NCBI GenBank assembly: GCA_034505495.1
Contig: JAPDQV010000039.1
Location: 1-32,651 of the forward strand
DNA length: 32,651 nt
DNA from: a candidate division KSB1 bacterium
GTDB lineage: Bacteria > Zhuqueibacterota > Zhuqueibacteria > Residuimicrobiales > Krinioviventaceae
Reading direction: 5' to 3'
Shown here: one piece after another, positions 7,885 to 16,193 of the stretch
Numbering within the stretch: the first letter of the stretch is position 1
Layout: each line of letters begins with the position of its first letter
Translations under genes and position numbers: made by a program
Notes under the pieces: model-generated
What the model saw: the letters and a program-made list of their open reading frames with translations, nothing else
What the model was told of the DNA's origin: nothing
Database searches by the model: none

Positions 7885-9475
7885 AAAAAGTCAGTGGATC
7901 AGCAGCATCAATCCCTCAACCGAAGAAGAGCTGGGCCGCATCGAGGCGATGAGCCGCGATCAAGTGGACGAGGCGCTGCAGCGCAGCCGTGCAGCGGCGG
8001 ACCAATGGCGCCGCGTCGATATTTCCGAGAGGTGCCGCTTGATTCGGCGACTGTCCGATCTCATCCTTGCCGAACAGCAGTCGATTGCAGAGCTCATCAC
8101 TTTGGAGCAGGGCAAACCGCGCACCGAAGCGCTGTACGTCGAGGTTTTGACGACGTTGAGCCTCTTAAAGGACCAGTACCGATACGGCGGCAGGCTGCTG
8201 CAACGTCGACGCATCAGGCTTGAGCAGCCGCTTTTGGCGCATAAATTCGCGCGCATTTCTTATGAACCTTACGGCGTCGTCGCCGTCATCTCACCGTGGA
8301 ATTTTCCATTTTCAGTACCGCTGCCGCAGATTACGGCGGCATTGCTGGCCGGCAACAGCGTCGTTTTCAAGCCGTCGCCCGAGGTCATTCTCATCGGACG
8401 CAAGATTGACGAGCTTTTTCGTGCCGCCGGTTTTCCGGAAAATCTCGTAACGACGCTTTTTCTCCTTGACACAGACGCCCCCTATTTGACCGCTCACCGC
8501 GTTATCGACAAGATCGTGTTTACCGGCAGTACGGTCACCGGCAGCAGCGTCATGGCAGCGGCTGCGCAGGAGATCAAGCCGGTCGTGCTCGAATTAGGCG
8601 GGAAGGATGCGGCGATCGTAGCAGCAGATGCCGACCTCCATCGCGCCGTCAAGGGCATCGTATGGGGAGCCATGTTCAATGCCGGTCAAGTCTGCGCTTC
8701 AATCGAGCGCGTCTATGTCGAACGGTCAATTATCGAAAAGTTTCTCGAATTGTGCCTGCAGGAGGTCAAAGCTCTCAAATTCGGCGACCCGCGCGATCCC
8801 GATACGCAGGTCGGTCCACTGACGACGCTGCAGCAGGTGCAAAAGGTCGAAGAGCAGGTCAAAGACGCGTTGGATCGGGGAGCCCGCTGTTTGTTCGGGG
8901 GGTATCGCCTGAAACGAGCGGGATTCTTTTTTTCCCCGACGCTGATGACGGATGTCGATCATTCCATGAAGATTATGCGCGAGGAGACCTTTGGGCCGGT
9001 GCTGCCGGTGATGGCGGTCGATTCTCTCCAAGATGCCGTAACGTTGGCAAACGATTCAGAGTACGGCCTCAGCGCCTACGTTTGGACGCGGTCCCGCAAA
9101 ACCGCCGCACGTTTGGCGGCAGATTTACAGGCCGGTACCGTCATCGTCAACGACAGTGCCGTAACCTGGGGTGAACCGAAGGCTCCATGGGGCGGCGTCA
9201 AAAAGAGCGGTATCGGCAGAACACGCGGCCGAGAGACCATACTCGAATGGGTACAGCCGAAATTCACCGCTTTCGACGAGGGCAGAAAAAAGACCAATCT
9301 TTGGTGGTTTCCATACAGCGCCGAGACGGCAACATTGGCAGTTTTGGCGGGAGAGGCCCTCTTTTTACGCAAGCCGTCCAAGCTTTGGAAACTTGTTAAA
9401 ACAGCGTTTCACTCCCGCTTTGCCGCCTCTGCCCATTGGTCCTCCATCATGAAAAATTTTCGCAAGCTCTTCTGA
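7874..9475 (+). CDS. aldehyde dehydrogenase with C-terminal extension
   Basis: A 533-residue NAD(P)-dependent aldehyde dehydrogenase that oxidises an aldehyde to a carboxylic acid. The oxyanion asparagine is Asn143 (PWNF), a cofactor lysine is Lys166, the general base Glu240 lies in ELGGKD and the nucleophile Cys274 in NAGQVCASIERVYV; EETFGPVLPV is also present. Typical family members have 450-500 residues. The last ~50 residues here, after WVQPKFTAFDEGRK, are extra, rich in aromatic and basic residues with a short hydrophobic stretch (SAETATLAVLAGEALF), and might be a membrane or substrate-gating helix as in long-chain aldehyde dehydrogenases. It overlaps the GMC gene by 11 bases and the GT2 gene by one base (TGATG). 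The substrate is unknown; pairing with GMC suggests a bulky or long-chain alcohol. Confidence 0.93.
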   Translation: MPTEKSQWISSINPSTEEELGRIEAMSRDQVDEALQRSRAAADQWRRVDISERCRLIRRLSDLILAEQQSIAELITLEQGKPRTEALYVEVLTTLSLLKDQYRYGGRLLQRRRIRLEQPLLAHKFARISYEPYGVVAVISPWNFPFSVPLPQITAALLAGNSVVFKPSPEVILIGRKIDELFRAAGFPENLVTTLFLLDTDAPYLTAHRVIDKIVFTGSTVTGSSVMAAAAQEIKPVVLELGGKDAAIVAADADLHRAVKGIVWGAMFNAGQVCASIERVYVERSIIEKFLELCLQEVKALKFGDPRDPDTQVGPLTTLQQVQKVEEQVKDALDRGARCLFGGYRLKRAGFFFSPTLMTDVDHSMKIMREETFGPVLPVMAVDSLQDAVTLANDSEYGLSAYVWTRSRKTAARLAADLQAGTVIVNDSAVTWGEPKAPWGGVKKSGIGRTRGRETILEWVQPKFTAFDEGRKKTNLWWFPYSAETATLAVLAGEALFLRKPSKLWKLVKTAFHSRFAASAHWSSIMKNFRKLF

Positions 9476-10326
9476 TGCGCATTGCCGTCATCATTCCAAC
9501 ATACAACCGCGCCGAGTTGACCATCGAAGCGGTCGAATCGGTTTTACAACAAGTCTCGCCGGCGGACGAGATTTGGGTTGTCGACGACGGTTCCGAGGAC
9601 GATACGCCGGCTAAAATCAACGCAATGGGTGGCGGCGTGCGGCTGCTCAGGCAGGAAAAGCGCGGCGTTTCGGCGGCGCGAAACGCAGGCATTCGTGCCG
9701 CTCACTGTGAATGGCTGGCGTTTCTGGACTCCGATGACCTGTGGAAGCCCAAAAAGTTGCTGCGTCAGCGCGAGGAATTGGCAAAAAGCCCCGATCTGCG
9801 AGTCTGTTTTACCGACGAAGAGTGGCGTCAGCACGGAAAATGGAAAAATCAGCGGCTGATTCATGCCAAATCCGGCGGCTGGATTTTCGAGAAATGCCTG
9901 CCGCGATGTATGATCAGCCCTTCCTCGGTTCTGGTTCACCGCAGCGTCTTTGCAGAGGTTGGCCTATTCGATGAATCGCTGCCCGCCTGCGAAGATTATG
10001 ATCTTTGGCTGCGCGTCTGCTGCCGTATGCCGGTGCTCTACATTCCGGAAAAACTGATCGTCAAACGGGCGGGCGCATGGGAACAGCTCTCCAAACAGCA
10101 CAGCTTGGACAAATATCGTATCCGCAGCCTGTGCTCGCTGCTGGACAAGTCACCGCTTTCTGCAGAACAACGGCGCGCAGCGGAAACGGCCTTGATGGAA
10201 AAAATCCGCATCTATGCAATCGGCTGCCGAAAACACGGCCGGTATGAAGAACTCGAATGGTTAAGGGGAATTGTCGCCAACCGGCTGCCTGAGGCGATGC
10301 CGTTTTTGGAAACAGGTAAAGAATGA
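9475..10326 (+). CDS. family 2 glycosyltransferase
   Basis: A 283-residue GT-A fold glycosyltransferase that transfers a sugar from a nucleotide-sugar donor. Visible motifs are IIPTYNRAELT at the N terminus, VVDDGSEDDTP with the nucleotide-binding aspartates, GVSAARNAGIRAA, and the DSDD metal-binding motif in FLDSDDLWKPKKL; CEDYDLWLR near residue 180 holds the probable catalytic acidic residue. No membrane segment is present. The chosen ATG at 9475 overlaps the aldehyde dehydrogenase stop (TGATG) and starts directly at the first strand; an upstream in-frame ATG at 9436 would add 13 residues unlike the family. It overlaps the GH13 gene by four bases (ATGA). Acceptor and product are unknown. 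Confidence 0.9.
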   Translation: MRIAVIIPTYNRAELTIEAVESVLQQVSPADEIWVVDDGSEDDTPAKINAMGGGVRLLRQEKRGVSAARNAGIRAAHCEWLAFLDSDDLWKPKKLLRQREELAKSPDLRVCFTDEEWRQHGKWKNQRLIHAKSGGWIFEKCLPRCMISPSSVLVHRSVFAEVGLFDESLPACEDYDLWLRVCCRMPVLYIPEKLIVKRAGAWEQLSKQHSLDKYRIRSLCSLLDKSPLSAEQRRAAETALMEKIRIYAIGCRKHGRYEELEWLRGIVANRLPEAMPFLETGKE

Positions 10327-11609
10327 ACCATACCGCGCATAAACATTCCGCCCTCCCTGCCTGGGCGATTAACGGCATCGTCTACCAGGTCAATGTTCGC
10401 CAATATACGCGCGAAGGTACGTTTCGTGCCTTTGCCGCATATTTGCCGCGCTTGAAGGAATTGGGCGTCAACATTCTCTATTTTATGCCGATCCATCCCA
10501 TCGGTCGAATCCGGCGCAAAGGATCATTGGGCAGCTACTATGCGGTCCAGGATTATTTCAGCATCAATCCGGAATTCGGCACCATGGAGGATTTTCGGGA
10601 ACTAGTCCGTGCCGCGCATGCGCAAGGCATGCGTGTGCTCATCGATCTGGTGGCCAACCATACGGCATGGGACAACCCCATGCTGAACGAACATCCGGAA
10701 TGGTATCATCATGATAAAAACGGCAAAATCACGTCGCCGTTGGCTGAATGGAGCGACGCGGCGGAGCTCGACTATAGACAGGTCGCCTTGCGGCAACACA
10801 TGACCGAAGTGATGCTGTATTGGCTGCGCGAAGCCGATATTGACGGCTACCGCTGCGATGTTGCGGAAATGGTGCCCTACTATTTTTGGCGTCGAGCCAT
10901 CGGACAAGCTAAGCGGCTAAAACCCTTGCTGATGATTGCCGAAGGACAGAATCCCAGGCTGCACCGCGTCGGCTTTCATGTTACCTATGCCTTTAACATG
11001 GCGGCGCTGTTCAATGATATTGCCGCCGGAGTACGCTCGCCGCGCGAAATCGACTATTTTCTTGAACTCGATCATCGTCTCTATCCGCCGACAGGCAAAA
11101 GGCTTCGCTATACCTGCAATCATGACCTCAACTCTTGGCTCGGACCGGCGGTTGTTCGCTTGGGCCAGGCGGCACGTGTCTTTGCAGTGCTCACGTTTAC
11201 CCTTCCCGGGATGCCGTTTATCTATAACGGTCAAGAGATCGGTTCGACCAAATCTCTTGCTTTTTTTGATAAGGACGAAATCGATTGGAAACCGAGCGAA
11301 TGGTTCGATTTTTATCGCAGGCTATGTAGGGCCTATAGAGAGCACCCTGCGCTTTACAGCGGCAAAATGGAGCGGCTAAAAGACGGTAATTCCCCGCTTG
11401 TATACGGCTTTGTGCGCAACCGGCCCAACGACTGTGCCGTAATTCTTGCCAACCTTTGCGATCGGCCGATGCATGGAGCAGCAGAAGGCGTACGGTTTAA
11501 AGGAAGCTATTTAGAATTGTTTACGAGCGAAAAAACTGCCCTTAACGGGCGAGTTACCTATGCATTACAGCCTTGGGAAGTCCGTGTCTACTTGAAGGAG
11601 AATGTCTGA
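10323..11609 (+). CDS. GH13 alpha-amylase-family glycosidase
   Basis: A 428-residue TIM-barrel enzyme of the alpha-amylase family acting on alpha-glucosidic bonds. All four conserved regions can be seen: DLVANHT (108-114), GYRCDVAEM with nucleophile Asp179, LLMIAEGQN with acid/base Glu207, and YTCNHDLNS with Asp268. The N-terminal PIHPIG and the short domain B are typical. The beta-sandwich C domain is compact. No signal peptide is present, so it acts in the cytoplasm, for example on a maltooligosaccharide, trehalose-type or glucosyl-conjugate substrate; sequence alone does not settle hydrolase against transglycosylase. It is translationally coupled to the GT2 gene (ATGA) and to the next dehydrogenase (TGATG), so the glycosyltransferase and glycosidase probably act on the same metabolite pool. 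Confidence 0.92.
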   Translation: MNHTAHKHSALPAWAINGIVYQVNVRQYTREGTFRAFAAYLPRLKELGVNILYFMPIHPIGRIRRKGSLGSYYAVQDYFSINPEFGTMEDFRELVRAAHAQGMRVLIDLVANHTAWDNPMLNEHPEWYHHDKNGKITSPLAEWSDAAELDYRQVALRQHMTEVMLYWLREADIDGYRCDVAEMVPYYFWRRAIGQAKRLKPLLMIAEGQNPRLHRVGFHVTYAFNMAALFNDIAAGVRSPREIDYFLELDHRLYPPTGKRLRYTCNHDLNSWLGPAVVRLGQAARVFAVLTFTLPGMPFIYNGQEIGSTKSLAFFDKDEIDWKPSEWFDFYRRLCRAYREHPALYSGKMERLKDGNSPLVYGFVRNRPNDCAVILANLCDRPMHGAAEGVRFKGSYLELFTSEKTALNGRVTYALQPWEVRVYLKENV

Positions 11610-12505
11610 TGGAAAAAGTAGGCTTTATCGGTTTGGGGATTATGGGAAAGCCGATGGCTTTGAATCTGCTGAAGGCAGATTTCCCGCTGACGGTTTGGAA
11701 CCGCACGCCGGAAAAAATGGCGCCGGTCGTAGCTCAGGGAGCGAAAGCGGCAACTTCGCCGAAGGAAACGGCGCAGAACAGCACAATCATCATTACCATG
11801 GTCACCGACACCCCAGACGTCGAAGAGGTGACGCTGGGCAAGGAGGGTATTCTTGAAGGCGCTGCAAAAGGCAGTGTAGTCATTGATATGAGTACGATTT
11901 CGCCGACGGCTACGCGTGAATTTGCCGAACGGTTGGAGGCGCACGGCATCGAGCATTTGGATGCACCGGTCAGCGGCGGCGACGTCGGTGCTGCAGCCGG
12001 CACCTTGGCGGCGATGGTGGGCGGCAAAGCCGAAGTTTTGGAACGCTGCAGGCCGGTTTTGGAGGCTATGTGTAAGACCATCACTCATGTCGGCGGCCAT
12101 GGGATGGGGCAAACAGTGAAATTATGCAATCAGATTCTGGTGAGTCTGACAAATCTGGCAGTCTGCGAGGCAGTTACATTTGCCAAGGCTGCGGGAATCG
12201 ATCCCACGATAATGATTTCTGCCGTGCAGAACGGCGCCGCCGGTTCCTGGCAATTGACGAACCTGGGGATAAAGATGGCGCGCCGCGACTTTGCGCCGGG
12301 TTTCATGATCGATCTGCAGCAAAAAGATCTGCGGCTTGCGCTGCAGGCGGCCGAAGAGCTCTCTCTTCCGCTGCCGGGCTTGTCGCTTGTACACCAACTT
12401 TTTCTTTCCTGTCAGGCGGCTGGAGAAGGTCGTGAAGGGACACAGGCACTCATCAAAGCCATTGAAAGGCTGGCAGTTCGGAAGATGATTTCGCCTGAAA
12501 ATTGA
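11609..12505 (+). CDS. beta-hydroxyacid dehydrogenase (3-hydroxyisobutyrate / tartronate-semialdehyde reductase type)
   Basis: A 298-residue NAD(P)-dependent oxidoreductase of the beta-hydroxyacid dehydrogenase family. The Rossmann loop GFIGLGIMGKPMALNL is at residues 5-20, the substrate-binding DAPVSGG at 118-124, GHGMGQTVKLCNQ with catalytic Lys171, and a C-terminal FMIDLQQKDLRLAL. NRT after the second beta strand suggests NADP(H). Members reduce glyoxylate, succinic semialdehyde or tartronate semialdehyde, or oxidise 3-hydroxyisobutyrate; the exact substrate is unresolved. The ATG at 11609 overlaps the GH13 stop (TGATG) and has AAGGAG eight bases upstream, better than a start inside the GH13 gene. 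It is the last gene of the run; no clear terminator follows, and the next gene has its own promoter. Confidence 0.93.
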   Translation: MEKVGFIGLGIMGKPMALNLLKADFPLTVWNRTPEKMAPVVAQGAKAATSPKETAQNSTIIITMVTDTPDVEEVTLGKEGILEGAAKGSVVIDMSTISPTATREFAERLEAHGIEHLDAPVSGGDVGAAAGTLAAMVGGKAEVLERCRPVLEAMCKTITHVGGHGMGQTVKLCNQILVSLTNLAVCEAVTFAKAAGIDPTIMISAVQNGAAGSWQLTNLGIKMARRDFAPGFMIDLQQKDLRLALQAAEELSLPLPGLSLVHQLFLSCQAAGEGREGTQALIKAIERLAVRKMISPEN

Positions 12506-12565
12506 GGGGCAGGTCGTCTCCGCCCAGAGAGCCGATCCTTCTCTTATAAAAACGGGAAATTTCGC

Positions 12566-12594
12566 TTGACTTTTTGACAGAAAAATGATAGACT
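12566..12594 (+). promoter_or_regulatory. promoter of the VWA/PA14 lipoprotein gene
   Basis: TTGACT (12566-12571), a 17-base spacer and TAGACT (12589-12594) lie in the 231-base gap before the lipoprotein gene. Transcription would start near 12601 and leave a leader of about 135 bases. The rest of the gap is A/T-rich and shows no further gene. Confidence 0.5.
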
Positions 12595-12736
12595 TGCCCG
12601 TAATAAAATGTAATAGACGATCCAATTGATTTTTTGTTCTGTTTCGAAAACGGCAAAGGAACGCTCGAATCCCTCTAAAAGTAAAAAATATTGGAAACAG
12701 GCAAAATGTTAACAATCAACTGATGGGAGAAGTGCT

Positions 12737-14497
12737 ATGCGTACCTCCAAACTACTCTTCTTGGCGCTGCTGGCCTCGCTTCTCGTCTTTTGCGGGAAAA
12801 AGGAAAAAACGGCTATCGGCCCAACCCCAATTGACGGCGACGGCGACGGCGGCCAAGCTACAGCTTTTATTCTAAAGAAACACGCCATCATCGAACAGCT
12901 GCCTGATTTTGTCGTCACGCTGTTTACCGTGACAGATATGGATCGTAAGGGCGTAACTTTCTTGACCGTCGATCGGTTTCAAGTCATTGAGCAGAATCAG
13001 CCCATTGACCTGCTCAAAGCGAATGCGTTTCTCCTCAAACGTGCGGATTTGAATTACACCCTTAAAACGCGCATTATTATCGACAACAATCAGGGTTCGA
13101 ATTTAGAATTGCTCAAAAAAGGCGCGGTCGAGTTCATCAAAAAGATGGACTATCAGCAGCAGATCGCGGTGTATACGCTTTCCGATAAGCTCAATAAAAT
13201 CATCGATTTTACCAACAATCAAGCCAATCTCATCGCCGCGGTTGAAGGAATAACGGAGGGGAACGCCGCTTTTGACCTTTATGGAGCTGTTCTGGAAGCC
13301 TATCGAGAGGATAAGGAAGAGTATACCGCCGACAACATCATCCAGAACTCGGTGGTTCTCTTTATCGACAGCAACGATACGGTGGGCAGCTATCCGATCG
13401 ACGTCATCAAGTACGCCACCATCGATCGACAGATCTACACGGTGGGTTACGGCAGCAACTTGAATTCTAGCGATCTGAGTCAGGTCGGCGTAAAATCCTT
13501 TTACCAGGCGACAACCGAGGCGGCTTTCCTACAGAATGCGGTGAAAGCCCAATCTATGCTCGTCCGCTATGCCGACTCTTTTTATTGGTTGAGCTATCGT
13601 TCGGCTAAGCGCAACGCTAAAGGACACACCCTCAAGATCACCGTTGCGGGCAACCTCAACACCGGCGAGGGTTCCGAAATAATCGGCACCTTTGACAGCG
13701 AATCGTTTGTCGATGTCGCCAACGGCCTCTATGTCAACTGGTCTTATTCAAATCCCCAGGGCATCAACCTCCTTTTGGTGCAGGTAAACAACAAGAGGAC
13801 TATTCAGGTCCTTTCGATGGGCGGTGGAAAGGTACCCTCATTCAGCTATTCGCTATCCGATCCTAATGTCGTAACTCTGGTTCCCGGAGGCGGCGGCAGG
13901 TTGACTGTGATTGCCAAGGGAGCGGCGGGAGATTCCTGCAAATTGACGATTCGAGATACCGCCAACAATCTCAGCAAAGAGATCACCATCAGACTGGTGG
14001 CCTTCCAAATGGGGTATGTGCTTCTGGAGTGGTGGGACAATATCCAGGGAACCGCGGTTGCGGATTTGACGAAAAATCCACGCTTCCCCAAGAGCCCGTC
14101 CGGCAGCAAAGAGATCAACATTTGGGAAATCGAAAAGGATAAAAAAGATAATTATGGTACCCGCATACGCGGTTATATCCATCCGCCGGTGACCGGTAAA
14201 TATATTTTCTGGATTTCCAGCGACGACGCTTCAGAGCTGTGGTTGAGCAAAGACTCCGATCCGGCCAACAAAGTAAAAATCTGCTATGTCGCTTCGTGGA
14301 CCGCATCCCGTGAGTGGACCAAAGAGACCAATCAAAAGTCGGCTCCAATCAGCTTGGAAGCGGGCAAACATTACTACATGGAAAGCCTGCATAAAGAGGG
14401 AGGCGGCGGAGATAATCTCGCCGTAGCCTGGCAGGCTGAAGGCGGCAAGCTGGAAGTCATCGGCGGAGATTATCTCTCGCTTTATATCGGTGATTAA
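12737..14497 (+). CDS. lipoprotein with VWA-like, Ig-like and PA14 domains
   Basis: A 586-residue envelope protein. The N terminus MRTSKLLFLALLASLLVFC is a lipoprotein signal with Cys19 as lipidation site, although Phe at -1 is not the usual G/A/S. An Asp/Gly linker follows, then a region (about 55-300) with von Willebrand A-like layout. Its MIDAS motif is degenerate: D116-N-N118-Q-G120 replaces DxSxS, so metal binding is doubtful. Residues about 335-420 look like a bacterial Ig-like (BIG2) domain. The C-terminal part (about 425-580) is a PA14-like domain, with GKYIFWISSDDASELWLS and KHYYMESLHKEGGGGDNLAVAW, a fold often binding carbohydrate. GGGAG seven bases before the ATG supports the start. 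It has its own promoter and a terminator just after. A surface carbohydrate- or protein-binding role is likely, but the partner is unknown. Confidence 0.85.
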   Translation: MRTSKLLFLALLASLLVFCGKKEKTAIGPTPIDGDGDGGQATAFILKKHAIIEQLPDFVVTLFTVTDMDRKGVTFLTVDRFQVIEQNQPIDLLKANAFLLKRADLNYTLKTRIIIDNNQGSNLELLKKGAVEFIKKMDYQQQIAVYTLSDKLNKIIDFTNNQANLIAAVEGITEGNAAFDLYGAVLEAYREDKEEYTADNIIQNSVVLFIDSNDTVGSYPIDVIKYATIDRQIYTVGYGSNLNSSDLSQVGVKSFYQATTEAAFLQNAVKAQSMLVRYADSFYWLSYRSAKRNAKGHTLKITVAGNLNTGEGSEIIGTFDSESFVDVANGLYVNWSYSNPQGINLLLVQVNNKRTIQVLSMGGGKVPSFSYSLSDPNVVTLVPGGGGRLTVIAKGAAGDSCKLTIRDTANNLSKEITIRLVAFQMGYVLLEWWDNIQGTAVADLTKNPRFPKSPSGSKEINIWEIEKDKKDNYGTRIRGYIHPPVTGKYIFWISSDDASELWLSKDSDPANKVKICYVASWTASREWTKETNQKSAPISLEAGKHYYMESLHKEGGGGDNLAVAWQAEGGKLEVIGGDYLSLYIGD

Positions 14498-14520
14498 GCC
14501 AAAACCGTCATTAAGTGAAT

Positions 14521-14556
14521 AAAAAAAAAGCCCGAGCTTTAGGCTCGGGCTTTTTT
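14521..14556. terminator. bidirectional intrinsic terminator
   Basis: A perfect 8-base stem GCCCGAGC (14530-14537) / GCTCGGGC (14543-14550) with a five-base loop has nine A on its left (14521-14529) and six T on its right (14551-14556). It therefore ends transcription both from the lipoprotein gene and from pepD, which converge here. Confidence 0.92.
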
Positions 14557-14574
14557 ATTAGGTCCTCGAAAAGA

Positions 14575-16023
14575 TTATGCCAACGCTTCCAACATTTTAA
14601 TCACATGTTGATAAAAAAGCTCAACCGAGGCGATTTCTACTTTTTCGTCCGGCGAGTGCGGATACTTTATCGTCGGCCCAATAGAAATCATGTCCATCCC
14701 GGGAAAGCGTTCTCCAATAATGCCGCATTCGAGGCCGGCATGAATGGCTTCGTAACGGGCTTCCTTGCCCGTCACCTGCTTAAAGGTCGACATGGCCAAT
14801 TTCAGAATTGGGGAGTCGAGATTGGGCTGCCAGCCCGGATAGCCCGGAGGCTGCTCAACGGCGGCGCCTGCCAGTTCTGCGATCGCTTTAATTTTATCCA
14901 CCGTAGCCTGCAGCGCATTCATGTTGGAACTGCGGCTGCTGCAGAGAATCTCGATGCGATCAGCTTTGGTGTGGACAGCCGCAACGTTGTTGGAGGTTTC
15001 TACAAGCTTTTCGATCACCCGACTCATGGCCAGCACGCCGTGCGGCAGCGCGAACAGCAGCGCCGTCAGCCTTTTTTGGTCTTCCGGAATCAAAACTTCG
15101 CCCTTTTCATCAGTCGTTTTCAAGTTGAAAACAATCTGATCTTCGGCCGGATAAAACTCGCGGCGGATTTCATCGATTGCCTGAGCAAACCAGGTTTTCA
15201 GCTCATCCAAATCATTTTTCCGGATGACGATACGCGCAAAGGCTTCTCTGGGTATGGCGTTATGCTTATCGCCGCCTTCCAATGAAACCAGTTCGAACGG
15301 CCGCTTTTGATTAGCTTGATAAAGTAGGCGGTTGAGAATCTTGATTGCGTTGCCGCGCCCCAGATGGATATCGACCCCGGAATGGCCGCCTTTGAGACCG
15401 GAGAGCTGCAAGTCGAGCCCGATTTCACCGCTCGGCTTTCGCCGTCGGATCGGCAGGGTAAGATTGGAATCCCGGCCGCCTGCGCAGCCGATGGAAAAAA
15501 CGCCCAGGTCTTCGCTGTCCAGATTGATCAGAATGCGTCCTTTAAGAGCATCTTTAGGGATGCCGCGTGCGCCGACCAGGCCGCGTTCTTCATCGACCGT
15601 AAAAAGCCCCTCGAGGGGACCGTGAATCAGCGTGTTGTCCTCAAAAATTGCCAGCATCGCGGCTACCCCGATGCCGTTGTCGGCGCCCAAAGTCGTCCCG
15701 TCTGCCGTGAGCCAACCGTCTTTGATTTTTACCTGAATCGGGTCGCGATTGAAATCGAATACCTTATCGGCATTCTTTTCACAGACCATATCCAAATGAC
15801 TCTGCAGTACAACGGTCGGCGCGTTTTCATGGCCGGGAGAGGCTTTTTTTCTTACCACAACATTGCCGACTGCGTCCTGCTCAGCTTCCAACCCCAAACT
15901 TTTGGCAACAGAGAGGACATAATCGGCTGCGGCTTTTTCCTGCCCCGATGGACGCGGAATTTGACGCAGACGATCGAAATGTTTCCACAACAGTGCCGGC
16001 TTGAGACCTTCAAACGGCGACAT
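14575..16023 (-). CDS. pepD: aminoacyl-histidine dipeptidase (peptidase D)
   Basis: A cytoplasmic M20 family metallopeptidase that hydrolyses Xaa-His and other dipeptides, here 482 residues, as usual for PepD. Zinc ligands and catalytic residues are visible: HLDM (His76, Asp78), GADNG with bridging Asp115, VDEERG with catalytic Glu145 and ligand Glu146, and a later His in the C-terminal HAGLECG segment. IPRPSGQE and LINLDSED are PepD signatures. The start is placed at 16023 because GGAGG lies five bases upstream; an ATG four codons earlier (16035) overlaps that ribosome-binding site. It converges with the lipoprotein gene on a shared terminator. A promoter at 16156-16184 would give a leader of about 125 bases. 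Confidence 0.95.
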   Translation of the reverse strand: MSPFEGLKPALLWKHFDRLRQIPRPSGQEKAAADYVLSVAKSLGLEAEQDAVGNVVVRKKASPGHENAPTVVLQSHLDMVCEKNADKVFDFNRDPIQVKIKDGWLTADGTTLGADNGIGVAAMLAIFEDNTLIHGPLEGLFTVDEERGLVGARGIPKDALKGRILINLDSEDLGVFSIGCAGGRDSNLTLPIRRRKPSGEIGLDLQLSGLKGGHSGVDIHLGRGNAIKILNRLLYQANQKRPFELVSLEGGDKHNAIPREAFARIVIRKNDLDELKTWFAQAIDEIRREFYPAEDQIVFNLKTTDEKGEVLIPEDQKRLTALLFALPHGVLAMSRVIEKLVETSNNVAAVHTKADRIEILCSSRSSNMNALQATVDKIKAIAELAGAAVEQPPGYPGWQPNLDSPILKLAMSTFKQVTGKEARYEAIHAGLECGIIGERFPGMDMISIGPTIKYPHSPDEKVEIASVELFYQHVIKMLEALA

Positions 16024-16155
16024 AGAAACCTCCATTGTGCATTTCAGGAAATTTCTCTCAGCTTTTTCAATAGAATGATGGTTCGCAGCCCTTCGGTATT
16101 TTATGATGTCTCGACGCCCTCTATAGACTCCGATCCATCGTAAAGCTTTCTGCTC

Positions 16156-16184
16156 AATATAAGGCTGCTGCCGCGGAATTCCAA
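16156..16184 (-). promoter_or_regulatory. probable pepD promoter
   Basis: On the minus strand TTGGAA (16179-16184), a 17-base spacer and TATATT (16156-16161) lie in the 170-base gap between the DUF4097 gene and pepD. The -10 box is good, the -35 box matches 4 of 6. Confidence 0.45.
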
Positions 16185-16193
16185 GAAAAGACT

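Noticed and set aside
9436..9474. Earlier ATG for the GT2 gene
   Set aside because: The extra 13 residues overlap the aldehyde dehydrogenase end and precede the family's usual first strand; TGATG coupling supports 9475.
14515..16143. Long plus-strand frames opposite pepD (14515-15285 and 15364-16143)
   Set aside because: They are antisense to a fully conserved PepD, and the first would start within the bidirectional terminator.
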